Positions 1 through 9,474 of a stretch of DNA of 64,000 bases are shown in pieces. This stretch comes from JAAUUJ01 sp964392245. GTDB lineage: Bacteria; Cyanobacteriota; Cyanobacteriia; Thermostichales; Thermostichaceae. The position numbers and the translations under genes were made by a program. The notes under the pieces were generated by a model that was not told the DNA's origin, made no database searches, and saw nothing but the letters and a program-made list of their open reading frames with translations. The stretch lies in assembly GCA_964392245.1 (NCBI GenBank), contig CAYMOX010000011.1:28274-92273 (forward strand), read 5' to 3'. How positions within the stretch are numbered: position 1 is the stretch's first letter; each line of letters starts with the position of its first letter.

Positions 1-111
1 TGGTACCAGCTGCAACTGCAATCCCTAATTTCTCGGCTGCCTCTGGCGGATATGGATCGCTACAGTCTACCTCCGAATCCAGAGCGCCAGTATCGAGGTC
101 AGCTGTTCTGA
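1..111 (+). CDS. 3' end of an unknown protein gene
   Basis: An open frame runs from the first base of the window to a TGA at 109-111, giving 36 residues with Arg/Pro/Tyr-rich content near the end. The start lies outside the window. No family can be recognised from so short a tail. It is on the same strand as the ferrochelatase gene that follows after about 146 bases, but that gap holds its own AT-richer leader, so joint transcription is uncertain. Confidence 0.45.
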   Translation, partial: WYQLQLQSLISRLPLADMDRYSLPPNPERQYRGQLF

Positions 112-257
112 TCTGATGGCCTGAAATTTTATTCAACCGGAAATCATCTGAACTGTTACTCTTCCTTCCCCCTTAGCAACGGTGGGAAGATATTTCCTTT
201 CCGCAGTTCATGTCTCAGGAATGATAAAATCCTTAATGCTGAGTCAAGTGGCAGGAC

Positions 258-1286
258 ATGGAAAAGAGCGGTGTACTTCTGTTGAATCTAGGCGGCCCGG
301 AAACCCTCCAGGATGTCCAGCCCTTTTTAAGCAATCTATTTGCGGATCCCGACTTGATCCGCCTGCCTTTCCCGCAGTTCCAGAATCTGTTTGCCTGGTT
401 GATCTCGACCTTGAGAACCGAAAAGTCGAAACAGAATTATCAGCGCATTGGGGGTGGGTCTCCACTGCGGCGGATCACGGCTGAACAGGCTCAGGCCTTA
501 CAAACCATGCTGGTTCAGGAAGGGTTCGATGTGCCGGTTTACGTGGCCATGCGCTACTGGCATCCCCTGATTGAATCGGTAGTCCAGCAGATCAAAGCCG
601 ATCAATTGACTCAAGTGGTGGTTCTCCCCCTCTACCCCCAATATTCCATTACCACGACAGGTTCGGCATTCAACTTACTTGATCAGCTCTGGGAGCGCGA
701 TCCCCAGTTGGCGGGAGTGGAGCGGATCTATATCAATTCCTGGTATGACCAGCCCCAGTACCTGACGGCCATGGCGGATGCCATTCGGACAGGGTTGGAT
801 CAGTTTAAGTCCCCAGAGGATGTGCATGTGCTCTTCAGTGCCCATGGCATTCCGGTCAGCTATGTGGAGAAGTATGGCGATCCCTATCAGCGAGAAATGG
901 AAGCCTGTGTGCATCTGATCTGGAATCAGGTGAATCGGCCCAATCCTCACACCCTTTCCTATCAAAGTCGTGTGGGTTCGCTGGAGTGGCTCTCTCCCTA
1001 CACTGAAGAGATCATTCCAGAACTGGGGGCCGCCGGGTTGAAAAAGATGCTGGTGGTGCCCATCAGTTTTGTCTCTGAGCACATTGAAACGCTCTTTGAG
1101 ATCGATATCGACTACCGTCATCTGGCGGAAGCTGCTGGAATTAAGGATTTCCGGCGTGTCCCCACACTCAATACCGAAAAACCATTTATTCAGGCTCTGG
1201 CGGCCCTGGTGCGTCCTTATCTCCTTACCCCTGCCTTCCAAACATCCACCTCCGTCCTGCAACCAGCACCAACCCCTGCCCGTTGA
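258..1286 (+). CDS. hemH: Ferrochelatase (protoheme ferro-lyase)
   Basis: Inserts Fe2+ into protoporphyrin IX, the last step of heme synthesis. The 342-residue protein opens with the family signature GVLLLNLGGP. It has the catalytic His in SAHGIP (His196) and the conserved Glu in SEHIETL (Glu274). Cyanobacterial ferrochelatases normally carry a C-terminal linker plus a CAB/Hlip helix of about 40 residues. Here the protein stops in a Pro/Thr/Ser-rich stretch after the core and no chlorophyll-binding helix motif follows in any frame. The ATG at 258 is directly followed by the conserved N-terminus, so the start is secure. The next gene lies 108 bases downstream on the same strand. Confidence 0.96.
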   Translation: MEKSGVLLLNLGGPETLQDVQPFLSNLFADPDLIRLPFPQFQNLFAWLISTLRTEKSKQNYQRIGGGSPLRRITAEQAQALQTMLVQEGFDVPVYVAMRYWHPLIESVVQQIKADQLTQVVVLPLYPQYSITTTGSAFNLLDQLWERDPQLAGVERIYINSWYDQPQYLTAMADAIRTGLDQFKSPEDVHVLFSAHGIPVSYVEKYGDPYQREMEACVHLIWNQVNRPNPHTLSYQSRVGSLEWLSPYTEEIIPELGAAGLKKMLVVPISFVSEHIETLFEIDIDYRHLAEAAGIKDFRRVPTLNTEKPFIQALAALVRPYLLTPAFQTSTSVLQPAPTPAR

Positions 1287-1355
1287 TCCGGTGTTTCGTG
1301 CGCACTCCCTGCAGGGTGTGGCCTGGGTGGCTCATGTCTTTTCGAGAAAGGCTGT

Positions 1356-1386
1356 AAGCTAAAACGGAAGCTTTCCTGCTTAGCTT
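1356..1386. repeat. Inverted repeat between hemH and the UbiB-type gene
   Basis: AAGCTAA (1356-1362) is repeated inverted as TTAGCTT (1380-1386). The spacer itself contains the near-palindrome GGAAGCTTTCC. There is no T-run, so an intrinsic terminator is unlikely. It lies just before the start codon at 1395 and could be an operator or an mRNA leader hairpin. No factor is proposed. Confidence 0.4.
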
Positions 1387-1394
1387 GCGGCTGT

Positions 1395-3122
1395 ATGTTG
1401 CTGCCTACCTCCTCTTCTCAACCGACCCCCGTTGTGGATGTGTCTCCCCCTTTGCCTGTTCCGCATCCGCGACCCTTTCGCTGGCAGCGTTCTCGTCGCT
1501 CCCTCTGGGCACGCCGTCTGGATATTTTTTCAACAACAGCCCAGCTGCTCTTCTTCATCGGCTGGGACAATCTTTTTGATCGGCAAAAGCGATCGCTACC
1601 GCTTCGCGCCCAATGGTTAACTCAGCAGCTACTCGATCTGGGACCCACATTTATCAAAATTGGTCAGGCCCTTTCCACGCGGGTGGATCTATTACCCCTG
1701 CCCATTGTCCAGGCCCTCAGCCATCTCCAGGATAAAGTGCCGGGTTTTCCTGCCCTGGAGGCAATAGCCATCATAGAAGCGGAGCTGGGCAGTTCGATCC
1801 TGTCCCTCTACCGTGAGTTTGTTCCTATCCCGATTGCTGCGGCCAGTTTGGGTCAGGTGCACAAGGCAGTCCTTCACTCTGGCGAAGAGGTGGTGGTCAA
1901 GGTACAGCGCCCTGGCCTGGAAGAATTGTTCGCCATGGATCTCAAAGTTTTGCGAGAACTGATCTCGATTGCCGAAAGTCTGTTTGGGGATCTGAGACAG
2001 TACAAACTAGGCGAGATCTATAACGAGTTTTTTGATATTCTTTACCGAGAAATTGACTATATTCAGGAGGGCAAAAACGCAGAACGTTTTCGGGAGAATT
2101 TTGCCGAGGATAATCGCATTTTGATTCCCAGGGTGTTCTGGCGCTACACCACCTCCAAAATTCTGACCATGGAGTATCTTCCTGGCATTAAAATCACCGA
2201 TCGCTTAACACTAGAATCCTGTGGAATTGATATTAAATCTCTGAATAATCTGGGCATTTACTGTTATCTAAAACAGCTTCTGGAAGATGGTTTTTTTCAG
2301 GCGGATCCGCACCCTGGCAACATGGCCGTCACTTCAGATGGCAAAATCATCTTCTACGACTTCGGCATGATGGCAGAGGTGAAATCCCTCGACAAAGAAA
2401 AGATGGTCCAGACCTTCTTCGCCGTCCTGCGCAAAGATACCCAGGTGCTGGTCAGTACCCTCATCGATCTGGGATTGCTGGAACGTCGCTCGGATATGAC
2501 CCCGATCCATCGCATGGCCACCTTTATCCTCGATAAGTTCACAGAAAAACCTGTGGATATTCAGGCCTTTGATGAGATGCGCAGCGAAATTTATGACATG
2601 TTTGAGCAGCAGCCCTTTCGCATGCCTCCCCAGATGACCTTTATTCTTAAATCCCTCACCACTCTGGATGGCATTGCCCGCGTTCTGGATCCGGAGTACA
2701 ACCTGGTGGTGGCGGCCCAGCCGTTTGTGAAAAAGATGGTGCTGAATGGGCGGGGCAATCTGGTGGGGACTCTGGCACGGCAAACCCAGAAGTTAATTCA
2801 GGAGCGTCTGCAGAAACCTCAGCCCATGGAATTAGCCCTCCAGCGTCTGGAAACCCGGTTAGAGCAGGGGGAACTGCAGGTCCGCACCCGATCCCAGGAA
2901 ACAGAACGGCTCCTACGACGCCTGAATCTGGGGCTGAAAAGTCTGATCTACACCTGCTGGACAGGCTTAAGTCTGGTGGCGGGGGTGATCCTATTGACGG
3001 GCAATTATATTTCTCCAGCGATTGCCCTGTTTGTGGTGGCCGGATTGGGTTGCCTGGTCCTGATCCGATCCCTGATCCAGCTGGAGCTGAGGGAGAACTG
3101 GGATCGGTTTGCCAGTAAATGA
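1395..3122 (+). CDS. ABC1/AarF/UbiB-family atypical kinase
   Basis: This 575-residue member of the ABC1K/UbiB family of atypical protein-kinase-like ATPases supports prenylquinone metabolism in bacteria and plastids. The nucleotide-binding lysine lies in VVVKVQRPG. The catalytic loop reads ADPHPGN and the metal-binding motif is FYDFG, so the kinase-like core is complete. Two hydrophobic segments close the C-terminus (about residues 515-560), as in membrane-anchored family members. The first ~50 residues are Pro/Ser-rich and poorly conserved in look, so a later start is possible. Plastoquinone or tocopherol metabolism is the likely process in a cyanobacterium, but the substrate cannot be read from sequence. 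Confidence 0.9.
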   Translation: MLLPTSSSQPTPVVDVSPPLPVPHPRPFRWQRSRRSLWARRLDIFSTTAQLLFFIGWDNLFDRQKRSLPLRAQWLTQQLLDLGPTFIKIGQALSTRVDLLPLPIVQALSHLQDKVPGFPALEAIAIIEAELGSSILSLYREFVPIPIAAASLGQVHKAVLHSGEEVVVKVQRPGLEELFAMDLKVLRELISIAESLFGDLRQYKLGEIYNEFFDILYREIDYIQEGKNAERFRENFAEDNRILIPRVFWRYTTSKILTMEYLPGIKITDRLTLESCGIDIKSLNNLGIYCYLKQLLEDGFFQADPHPGNMAVTSDGKIIFYDFGMMAEVKSLDKEKMVQTFFAVLRKDTQVLVSTLIDLGLLERRSDMTPIHRMATFILDKFTEKPVDIQAFDEMRSEIYDMFEQQPFRMPPQMTFILKSLTTLDGIARVLDPEYNLVVAAQPFVKKMVLNGRGNLVGTLARQTQKLIQERLQKPQPMELALQRLETRLEQGELQVRTRSQETERLLRRLNLGLKSLIYTCWTGLSLVAGVILLTGNYISPAIALFVVAGLGCLVLIRSLIQLELRENWDRFASK

Positions 3123-3142
3123 CAGAGATAGGGATCCACGGA

Positions 3143-4570
3143 TTAGGAAACCGCCGTTAACACTCGGGCTTGAATGGCTCGTACATCCGTCACGACTCCG
3201 GTAATCGCTGCTGCCGCTACCATGGCTGGGCTCATCAACAGGGTGCGACCCGTGGGGGATCCCTGCCGCCCCTTAAAGTTGCGGTTGGAGGAGGAGGCGC
3301 ACAGTTGATCCCCTTGCAACTTGTCGGGATTCATGGCCAGACACATCGAACATCCCGCTTCCCGCCACTCAAAGCCCGCAGCTCGAAAAATCTGATCCAG
3401 GCCTTCCGCCTCCGCTTCCCGTTTCACCTTCTCCGATCCGGGGACCACAATGGCCTTCACACCCGCAGCCACCTTCTGACCCACCGCAATCCGGGCAGCT
3501 TCCCGCAGATCGCTGATCCGGCCATTGGTACAACTGCCAATGAAGCAAACATCCACAGGCGTCCCCGCAATGGGAGTACCCGGCTGCAATTGCATGTAGG
3601 CATAGGCTTCTTGAGCAAGGGCCCGCTCAGAGGCCGCCAGATCCTCCAGTCGAGGAATCAGCCCCTCCACAGAGATCCCCTGTCCGGGGGTGATGCCCCA
3701 AGTGACGGTGGGGGGAATTGCGGCAGCATCAAAGGTGACGACATCGTCGTACTCTGCCTCGGCGTCACTGTGCAGACTCAGCCACCACTTGGCAGCCCGA
3801 TCCCAGTCTTCCCCTTTGGGGGCATAGGGTCGGCCCTTAAGATAGTCCAGCGTGGTCTGATCGGGGTTAATGTAGCCGCAGCGGGCACCCCCCTCAATCG
3901 ACATATTGCAGACGGTCATCCGCTCTTCCATGCTCATGGCGGCAAAAGTACTCCCCGCATATTCATAGGCATAGCCCACGCCCCCCTTCACCCCGAGCGT
4001 GCGGATGATGTGCAGGATCACATCCTTGGCATAGACTCCTGTTCCCAGGGTGCCGTTGACCTCGATCTTGCGCACCTTCAGCTTCTCCAGGGCTAGAGTC
4101 TGGGTGGCGAGCACATCCCGGATCTGACTGGTCCCGATCCCCAACGCAATCGCCCCAAAAGCCCCGTGGGTGGAAGTGTGGCTATCCCCACAGGCAATCG
4201 TCATCCCCGGCTGCGTCAGCCCCTGCTCTGGTCCGATCACATGCACAATCCCCTGCTGCCCTGAACCGGAGGCAAAAAAACGAATACCAAACTGTTTGCA
4301 GTTGCTCTCAATTGCCTGCAACATTTCCTCCGCCAGGTCATCCGCCAGGGGACGGGCCAGTGAATCGGTCGGAATGATGTGATCCACCGTAGCCACCGTG
4401 CGTTCCGGGTAGAGAACCTGGAGACCCCGTTCTCGCAGCATGGCAAAGGCCTGGGGACTTGTGACCTCATGGATCAGGTGCAGCCCGATCAACAGCTGCG
4501 TTTGCCCTGTGGGCAGCACCCCGACACTGTGGGCCTGCCAGACTTTATCGAAGAGGGTCCCCTGGCTCAT
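3143..4570 (-). CDS. leuC: 3-isopropylmalate dehydratase large subunit
   Basis: This is the large subunit of isopropylmalate isomerase in leucine synthesis, an aconitase-family [4Fe-4S] enzyme. At 475 residues it has the usual length. It begins MSQGTLFDKVW with the TVDHIIPTD motif. The three cluster cysteines are present in the segments FIGSCTNGR and GCSMCLA. The small subunit gene leuD is not beside it; acs diverges from it upstream and the UbiB-type gene converges downstream with a 20-base gap. The ATG at 4570 matches the family N-terminus. Confidence 0.97.
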   Translation of the reverse strand: MSQGTLFDKVWQAHSVGVLPTGQTQLLIGLHLIHEVTSPQAFAMLRERGLQVLYPERTVATVDHIIPTDSLARPLADDLAEEMLQAIESNCKQFGIRFFASGSGQQGIVHVIGPEQGLTQPGMTIACGDSHTSTHGAFGAIALGIGTSQIRDVLATQTLALEKLKVRKIEVNGTLGTGVYAKDVILHIIRTLGVKGGVGYAYEYAGSTFAAMSMEERMTVCNMSIEGGARCGYINPDQTTLDYLKGRPYAPKGEDWDRAAKWWLSLHSDAEAEYDDVVTFDAAAIPPTVTWGITPGQGISVEGLIPRLEDLAASERALAQEAYAYMQLQPGTPIAGTPVDVCFIGSCTNGRISDLREAARIAVGQKVAAGVKAIVVPGSEKVKREAEAEGLDQIFRAAGFEWREAGCSMCLAMNPDKLQGDQLCASSSNRNFKGRQGSPTGRTLLMSPAMVAAAAITGVVTDVRAIQARVLTAVS

Positions 4571-4788
4571 GGCTGATAAATGATGAAGGTAACGAAGCTG
4601 GACAATCCATCCCTGGTATTGACCGCAACATCTACTCTCATCTGGGATCTGGGGAATGTCAAGAGTGATGGATCCTGACCGGAGACTTCTCCTGAACCCA
4701 AGGATTGTTACAGCTGCTCAGAATCGTTCTCAGGGATCCCGCAACTCGATTAAGCTGCTTAGCTAGATTCCGTTATTCCTCTCTCCCC

Positions 4789-6759
4789 ATGTCAGATCCT
4801 ACGATTGAGTCCCTACTCCAGGAAAATCGCCATTTCCCGCCCCCATCCGACTTTGCTCAACAGGCTCGGATTGCTAGTCTTACCCACTACCAGGAGCTCT
4901 GTCAGGAAGCAGTTGCGGATCCAGAAGGGTTTTGGGGACGGCTGGCGGCGACAGAGTTGCACTGGTTTAGGCCCTGGGAGCAGGTACTGCAGTGGGATCC
5001 TCCTCAGGCGAAGTGGTTTGTGGGGGGCAAGCTCAATCTCAGCTACAACTGCCTGGATCGGCATCTCGAGACCAGCCGCCGCACCAAACCTGCCCTGATC
5101 TGGGAGGGAGAACCTGGGGATACCTGCACCCTCACCTATGAGGAACTGCACCAGCAGGTGTGTCAGATGGCGAATGCGCTGCAGGAATTGGGGGTGAAGA
5201 AGGGGGATCGGGTGGGGATTTACATGCCCATGATCCCGGAAGCCGTGATGGCCATGCTGGCCTGTGCTCGCATAGGTGCAGCGCATACGGTGGTGTTCGG
5301 AGGGTTTAGCGCTGAGGCCCTCAAGGATCGCCTCAATGATGCTGGGGCCCGCGTGGTGATCACCGCCGATGGGGGCTGGCGCAAAGATGCGATTGTGCCC
5401 CTCAAGTCTCAGGTGGATCTGGCTCTGCAGGCGGATCAGGTGCCCAGTGTGTCCCATGTGCTGGTGGTGCGCCGCACGGGGGAGCCGATCACCATGCAGG
5501 CAGACCGGGATGTCTGGTGGCATGAGATCCAGCCACGGATGAGTGATCGCTGTGCTGCCACCGAGATGGACAGTGAAGACCTGCTCTTTATCCTTTATAC
5601 CTCCGGCACGACGGGCAAACCCAAAGGGGTGGTGCACACGACAGGGGGATATAACCTCTACACCCACATCACCACTCAATGGATCTTTGATCTGCAAGAG
5701 GATGACATTTACTGGTGCACCGCCGATGTGGGCTGGATCACCGGGCACAGTTATATCGTTTATGGTCCCCTCTCCAACGGAGCAACGGTGTTTATATACG
5801 AGGGCGCTCCCCGACCCAGTGCCCCTGGCTGCTTTTGGGATCTGATTGAGAAGCACAAGATCACCATCTTCTACACGGCTCCTACGGCCATCCGGGCCTT
5901 TATCAAAATGGGGGATCACCTGCCCCAAGCCCGCGATCTGTCTTCCCTGCGACTGCTGGGCACTGTGGGGGAACCGATCAACCCGGAGGCCTGGATCTGG
6001 TACCACCGTGTCATTGGTGGGGAACGGTGTCCGATTGTGGATACCTGGTGGCAGACGGAAACGGGCGGGATTATGATTTCTGCCCTCCCAGGGGCGATTC
6101 CCACCAAACCTGGATCCGCGTCGCTGCCTTTCCCGGGTATTCAGGCGGATGTGGTGGATGCGCAGGGACAACCCGTGGCGGATCACCAGGGGGGCTATCT
6201 GGTGGTGCGGCAACCCTGGCCCGGCATGATGCGCACTCTCTATAACAATCCAGAACGCTTCCGCCACAGCTACTGGGAGCATCTTCAGGCCCGTGATGGT
6301 CAGCCTCTCTATTTTGCTGGCGATGGCGCTCACCGCGATGCGGACGGTTACTTCTGGATCATGGGCCGGGTGGATGATGTCATCAGTGTGGCAGGCCACC
6401 GTCTGGGCACCATGGAAATCGAGTCTGCGCTGGTCTCCCATCCCGCTGTGGCTGAAGCTGCTGTGGTGGGGAAACCCGACGCCATTAAAGGGGAGGCGAT
6501 TATTGCCTTTGTGGTTCTGGATCATCAACACCAGCCTCATGAGAACCTGCAGAAAGAATTAATGCAGCATGTTGTCCAGGAGATTGGGGCTTTGGCCCGC
6601 CCTGCAGAAATCCGCTGGACAGAAACCCTGCCCAAAACCCGTTCCGGCAAGATCATGCGCCGTCTGCTGCGCACCCTGGCAGCCGGAGAAGAGATCGCAG
6701 GAGACACCTCCACCCTGGAGGACCGAACTGTGCTGGATCGATTGCGGGAGGGGGCTTAA
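4789..6759 (+). CDS. acs: Acetyl-CoA synthetase
   Basis: Converts acetate, ATP and CoA to acetyl-CoA through acetyl-adenylate. From the ATG at 4789 the protein is 656 residues, the standard AMP-forming Acs length. A further upstream in-frame start would add 28 residues that do not resemble the family. Visible motifs are the P-loop-like YTSGTTGKPKG, the adenylate-forming core DTWWQTETGG, and the hinge region GRVDDVISVAGHR. The C-terminal KTRSGKIMRR contains the lysine that is regulated by acetylation in other Acs enzymes. It is transcribed divergently from leuC across about 218 bases. Confidence 0.97.
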   Translation: MSDPTIESLLQENRHFPPPSDFAQQARIASLTHYQELCQEAVADPEGFWGRLAATELHWFRPWEQVLQWDPPQAKWFVGGKLNLSYNCLDRHLETSRRTKPALIWEGEPGDTCTLTYEELHQQVCQMANALQELGVKKGDRVGIYMPMIPEAVMAMLACARIGAAHTVVFGGFSAEALKDRLNDAGARVVITADGGWRKDAIVPLKSQVDLALQADQVPSVSHVLVVRRTGEPITMQADRDVWWHEIQPRMSDRCAATEMDSEDLLFILYTSGTTGKPKGVVHTTGGYNLYTHITTQWIFDLQEDDIYWCTADVGWITGHSYIVYGPLSNGATVFIYEGAPRPSAPGCFWDLIEKHKITIFYTAPTAIRAFIKMGDHLPQARDLSSLRLLGTVGEPINPEAWIWYHRVIGGERCPIVDTWWQTETGGIMISALPGAIPTKPGSASLPFPGIQADVVDAQGQPVADHQGGYLVVRQPWPGMMRTLYNNPERFRHSYWEHLQARDGQPLYFAGDGAHRDADGYFWIMGRVDDVISVAGHRLGTMEIESALVSHPAVAEAAVVGKPDAIKGEAIIAFVVLDHQHQPHENLQKELMQHVVQEIGALARPAEIRWTETLPKTRSGKIMRRLLRTLAAGEEIAGDTSTLEDRTVLDRLREGA

Positions 6760-6834
6760 TCAGTTCTCAACGTCCACAGGGAACCAGATGCCGCTACCAT
6801 ATGCGTGAGGCTTGCCCTGTTGAGTGTTCCCTGC

Positions 6835-8562
6835 ATGTCTGATTCCGTTCCTGAGAGCCTGCCTGCCCCTGTTACCCGATCAGCCCTAGCTTCTGAAGAT
6901 GAGCATTCCATTCCGGAGATCCTGGAATCCTGCTCTTCAGGTGCCTTTGTGCTGGAAGGGAAAGAGATTTCAGCCCCCAGGTTTCGATTTCTCTACGTCA
7001 ACCGCTATGCCAGGGTGCAACTGCATCTCTCCCTCATGGGGAAGGGCCCCTGCCTATCCCTCGAAGATTGTTTGCCTCCCCGTCCAGCTACAGCCCTGCA
7101 GCAGTTTAGTTATCTTTGCTGGCAGTACAACTGTGCCACCTCCTACGAGGATCAAGTGGGTGACTCCCGCCTCTGGATCCGGCTGGCACCGATGTTCCCC
7201 GTCCATTCGGGTTCCATTCGTATTCTCGGTCTCTGTGGGGAAATGCTTCTGCCGCCGCGACCTGTCCTCACCCTCAAAGAGCAGATCCAGATCCTGCAAT
7301 GGATCCCCCTTCTAGAACCGGGAGAGGGATCTGGGGCCATGGAGCAAAGGGCCAGAACCACCCCCAGAGTTGAGGCAGAATGGGCCCTACGGGAAAGTGA
7401 GGAGAAGTTTCGGATCCTGGCGGAAACGGCGACCTCCGCTATTTTTATCCTGCGGGAGACGTTTTTAGATGTAAATCCTGCCCTCTGCCATCTGACAGGC
7501 TACAGCCGCGAAGAACTCCTGCAGATCCCCTACTGGCAGCTGATGCGCAGTGATGAAGTGCCTACCGCGCAGCGACTCTGGCGGCTCCATTTTCACAGGC
7601 GACGTCCTCGGGATCGCTTTGAATTCCGCATTTGTCATCGCGGCGGGGAGGAACGGTGGGTGGAATGTACCACGGCGTTGATCACCTATCAGGGCAAACG
7701 GGCGATTCTAGGAACGGCCTTTGATATCACCCATCGCAAACAAACAGAGTTGCAACTGCAGGCCCGTATGCAGGAGCTTCAGACCCTAAATCTGCTGAAG
7801 GATGATTTTCTCAGTACGGTCTCCCATGAGCTTCGCACCCCCATGTCGAATATGCGGATGGCGATCCATATGCTGAAAATGACATTGGCGAGTCTGAATT
7901 CGCACCCCACCCTCACCCCAGAACAAAACCGCCGAGCCCAGCGCTATCTAGGGGTGCTTCAGGATGAGTGCAATCGAGAAACTGAACTGATTAATGATCT
8001 CCTGGATCTGCAGCGACTGGAGGCAGGAGCTCAGCTGTTACAGTTTAATCCTCTCGATCTCAATATGTGGTTTCCACATCTGGTGGAGTCATTTGAGGTG
8101 CGAGTGCAGCAACGGCAACAAACCCTGCGAGTCCAACTCCCCTCAACCCTCCCGCTTCTATACACCGATCAGGCCAGTTTGGGGCGGGTGCTTTCAGAAC
8201 TGCTGAATAATGCCTGTAAGTATTCTCCACCGGAAGCTGAGATAGCTGTCACTGTGCATCCGGGTGCGTTGACGATTCAATTTGATATCAGCAACAGTGG
8301 AATTGAGATTCCTCCCGAAGAACTGCACAGGATCTTTGACAAGTTTTACCGCATTCCCAATGGTGATCGCTGGAAGCAGGGCGGAACAGGGTTGGGTCTG
8401 GCTCTGATCAAACGGCTGGTGGAGGAAATGCAGGGCCGGATCTGGGTCAGCAGCCAGTTGAATGTGACCACATTTAGTGTGGAGTTGCCCTGGAGGCCCG
8501 ATCATTCTGCCCGCATTTCCCTGCCAGGAGAGGAAAGTTCCCATGCATCCACAACACCTTGA
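6835..8562 (+). CDS. PAS-domain sensor histidine kinase
   Basis: A cytoplasmic 575-residue two-component sensor with no membrane segments. Its N-terminal part (about 45-140) resembles a degenerate PAS fold. A clear PAS domain with a PAC tail spans about 187-300. The HisKA helix carries the phospho-accepting His331 in SHELRTPM. The HATPase domain has the N box with Asn458-459, the F box FDKFYRI and the G2 box GGTGLGLAL. The G1 box reads NSGIEI rather than DNGxGI, a variant I believe is common in cyanobacterial kinases. ATG 6835 is preferred to an upstream GTG at 6805. No response regulator gene is adjacent, and the last 20 bases overlap the next gene. Confidence 0.9.
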   Translation: MSDSVPESLPAPVTRSALASEDEHSIPEILESCSSGAFVLEGKEISAPRFRFLYVNRYARVQLHLSLMGKGPCLSLEDCLPPRPATALQQFSYLCWQYNCATSYEDQVGDSRLWIRLAPMFPVHSGSIRILGLCGEMLLPPRPVLTLKEQIQILQWIPLLEPGEGSGAMEQRARTTPRVEAEWALRESEEKFRILAETATSAIFILRETFLDVNPALCHLTGYSREELLQIPYWQLMRSDEVPTAQRLWRLHFHRRRPRDRFEFRICHRGGEERWVECTTALITYQGKRAILGTAFDITHRKQTELQLQARMQELQTLNLLKDDFLSTVSHELRTPMSNMRMAIHMLKMTLASLNSHPTLTPEQNRRAQRYLGVLQDECNRETELINDLLDLQRLEAGAQLLQFNPLDLNMWFPHLVESFEVRVQQRQQTLRVQLPSTLPLLYTDQASLGRVLSELLNNACKYSPPEAEIAVTVHPGALTIQFDISNSGIEIPPEELHRIFDKFYRIPNGDRWKQGGTGLGLALIKRLVEEMQGRIWVSSQLNVTTFSVELPWRPDHSARISLPGEESSHASTTP

Positions 8563-8986
8563 ACGCACCCATTACCAATCCATCCTGCAGATTTCGACCC
8601 GACCTGCCTCTTTTCACAGAATCACCGCCCAGGTGGCGGAGGTGGTGCGCGAGTCTCAGATCCAACTTGGCCTCTGCCACTTGTTTTGCCGACATACGTC
8701 CGCCAGTCTCGTGATTCAGGAAAATGCAGATCCCGATGTTCTGGAAGATTTAGCCACATTTCTGCAAAAATTGGTGCCTGCAGACCCCCATCGCTATCGT
8801 CACACGACTGAAGGACCTGATGATATGCCTGCCCACATCCGCACAGCCCTCACCCATACCTCTGAGATCATCCCGATCCAGCAGGGACGGTTGATGCTGG
8901 GGACCTGGCAGGGCATTTATCTCTGGGAACACCGCAGTCATGCCCACACTCGCGAAGTGGTGGTCCACGTTACAGGCGCTGCTTAA
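8543..8986 (+). CDS. YjbQ/UPF0047 family protein
   Basis: A 147-residue protein of the YjbQ (UPF0047) family. Some members show weak thiamine-phosphate synthase activity, but the physiological role is not settled. Hallmarks are CRHTSASLVIQENADPDV with its conserved His/Ser/Asn and the C-terminal GTWQGIYLWEHR. Start ATG 8543 has the purine-rich ribosome site AGGAGAGGAAAG just upstream, and the conserved region begins soon after. The start overlaps the last codons of the histidine kinase by 20 bases, which suggests translational coupling. The reason for pairing with a sensor kinase is unknown. Confidence 0.9.
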   Translation: MHPQHLERTHYQSILQISTRPASFHRITAQVAEVVRESQIQLGLCHLFCRHTSASLVIQENADPDVLEDLATFLQKLVPADPHRYRHTTEGPDDMPAHIRTALTHTSEIIPIQQGRLMLGTWQGIYLWEHRSHAHTREVVVHVTGAA

Positions 8987-9080
8987 CGGCAAAGTTGTGC
9001 GGCGGTAGATAACCTTGAACTCTCACCGATAGCCTTTGTACCGTCCGCACCAATGCAGTGTTAGGCAATTGTTTTTCAAT

Positions 9081-9130
9081 TGATGGGCTTCGTACTTCAG
9101 CCCATCCTATCGCGCTACCCATCTTACGGG
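9081..9130. repeat. Hairpin repeat, copy 1 (left flank of small gene)
   Basis: This block contains GATGGG…CCCATC (a 6-bp stem around CTTCGTACTTCAG), followed by a second partial unit ending in CCCATCTTACGGGTT. The same elements recur in longer form at 9475-9545. The stop codon of the small minus-strand gene sits directly at the end of the block. It resembles the short palindromic repeats scattered in many cyanobacterial genomes. Confidence 0.6.
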
Positions 9131-9132
9131 TT

Positions 9133-9426
9133 TTATCCAGCTTTGGGGCGGAGCTCCAGCAAGAAATTTCTTAGCTGCGCGATGGTATCAGGCCTAGGCT
9201 CCTGAATGCCGAAGAATTCTTTATCCAGACCCTCTACCTCAACGCCAAGTGCCTCCGCAAGAGTATCTTCAAATGCTTCGAAAGCCCCTTCGTCTGCATA
9301 CCAGGAAGGCGGCATGAGTGCTAGCTTAAGCCGCAGACTGCCGTCAGTCATCAGGAGAATGATTGTCCCGATGTCAAACTCGTCGAAGTAATATGTTTCT
9401 GCAACATCTATATCATCTTCACTCAT
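9133..9426 (-). CDS. Small acidic hypothetical protein between repeats
   Basis: A 97-residue, strongly acidic soluble protein with no signal peptide or membrane segment. Asp/Glu cluster in the first 20 residues, a hydrophobic strand-like stretch (FDIGTIILLMTDG) follows, and the C-terminal half is predicted helical. I do not recognise the family. The gene is isolated, sits between two related hairpin repeats, and appears somewhat less GC-rich than its neighbours. Small size, acidity and the repeat context would fit an antitoxin or immunity-type cargo gene, but no partner toxin gene is visible, so that is only a guess. Confidence 0.6.
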   Translation of the reverse strand: MSEDDIDVAETYYFDEFDIGTIILLMTDGSLRLKLALMPPSWYADEGAFEAFEDTLAEALGVEVEGLDKEFFGIQEPRPDTIAQLRNFLLELRPKAG

Positions 9427-9474
9427 GATGGCTCCTTAAGTTGAAATCCTTTAGCAAGGTACGGTGCGTCCCAA

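Noticed and set aside
3170..4096. A 308-codon open frame antisense to leuC
   Set aside because: It is a shadow of leuC, with low-complexity basic composition and no recognisable domain.
4813..6540. A 575-codon open frame antisense to acetyl-CoA synthetase
   Set aside because: It mirrors the codon pattern of the sense gene and its product has a His/Pro/Gly/Arg-heavy composition with no domain. The sense gene is a clear full-length enzyme.
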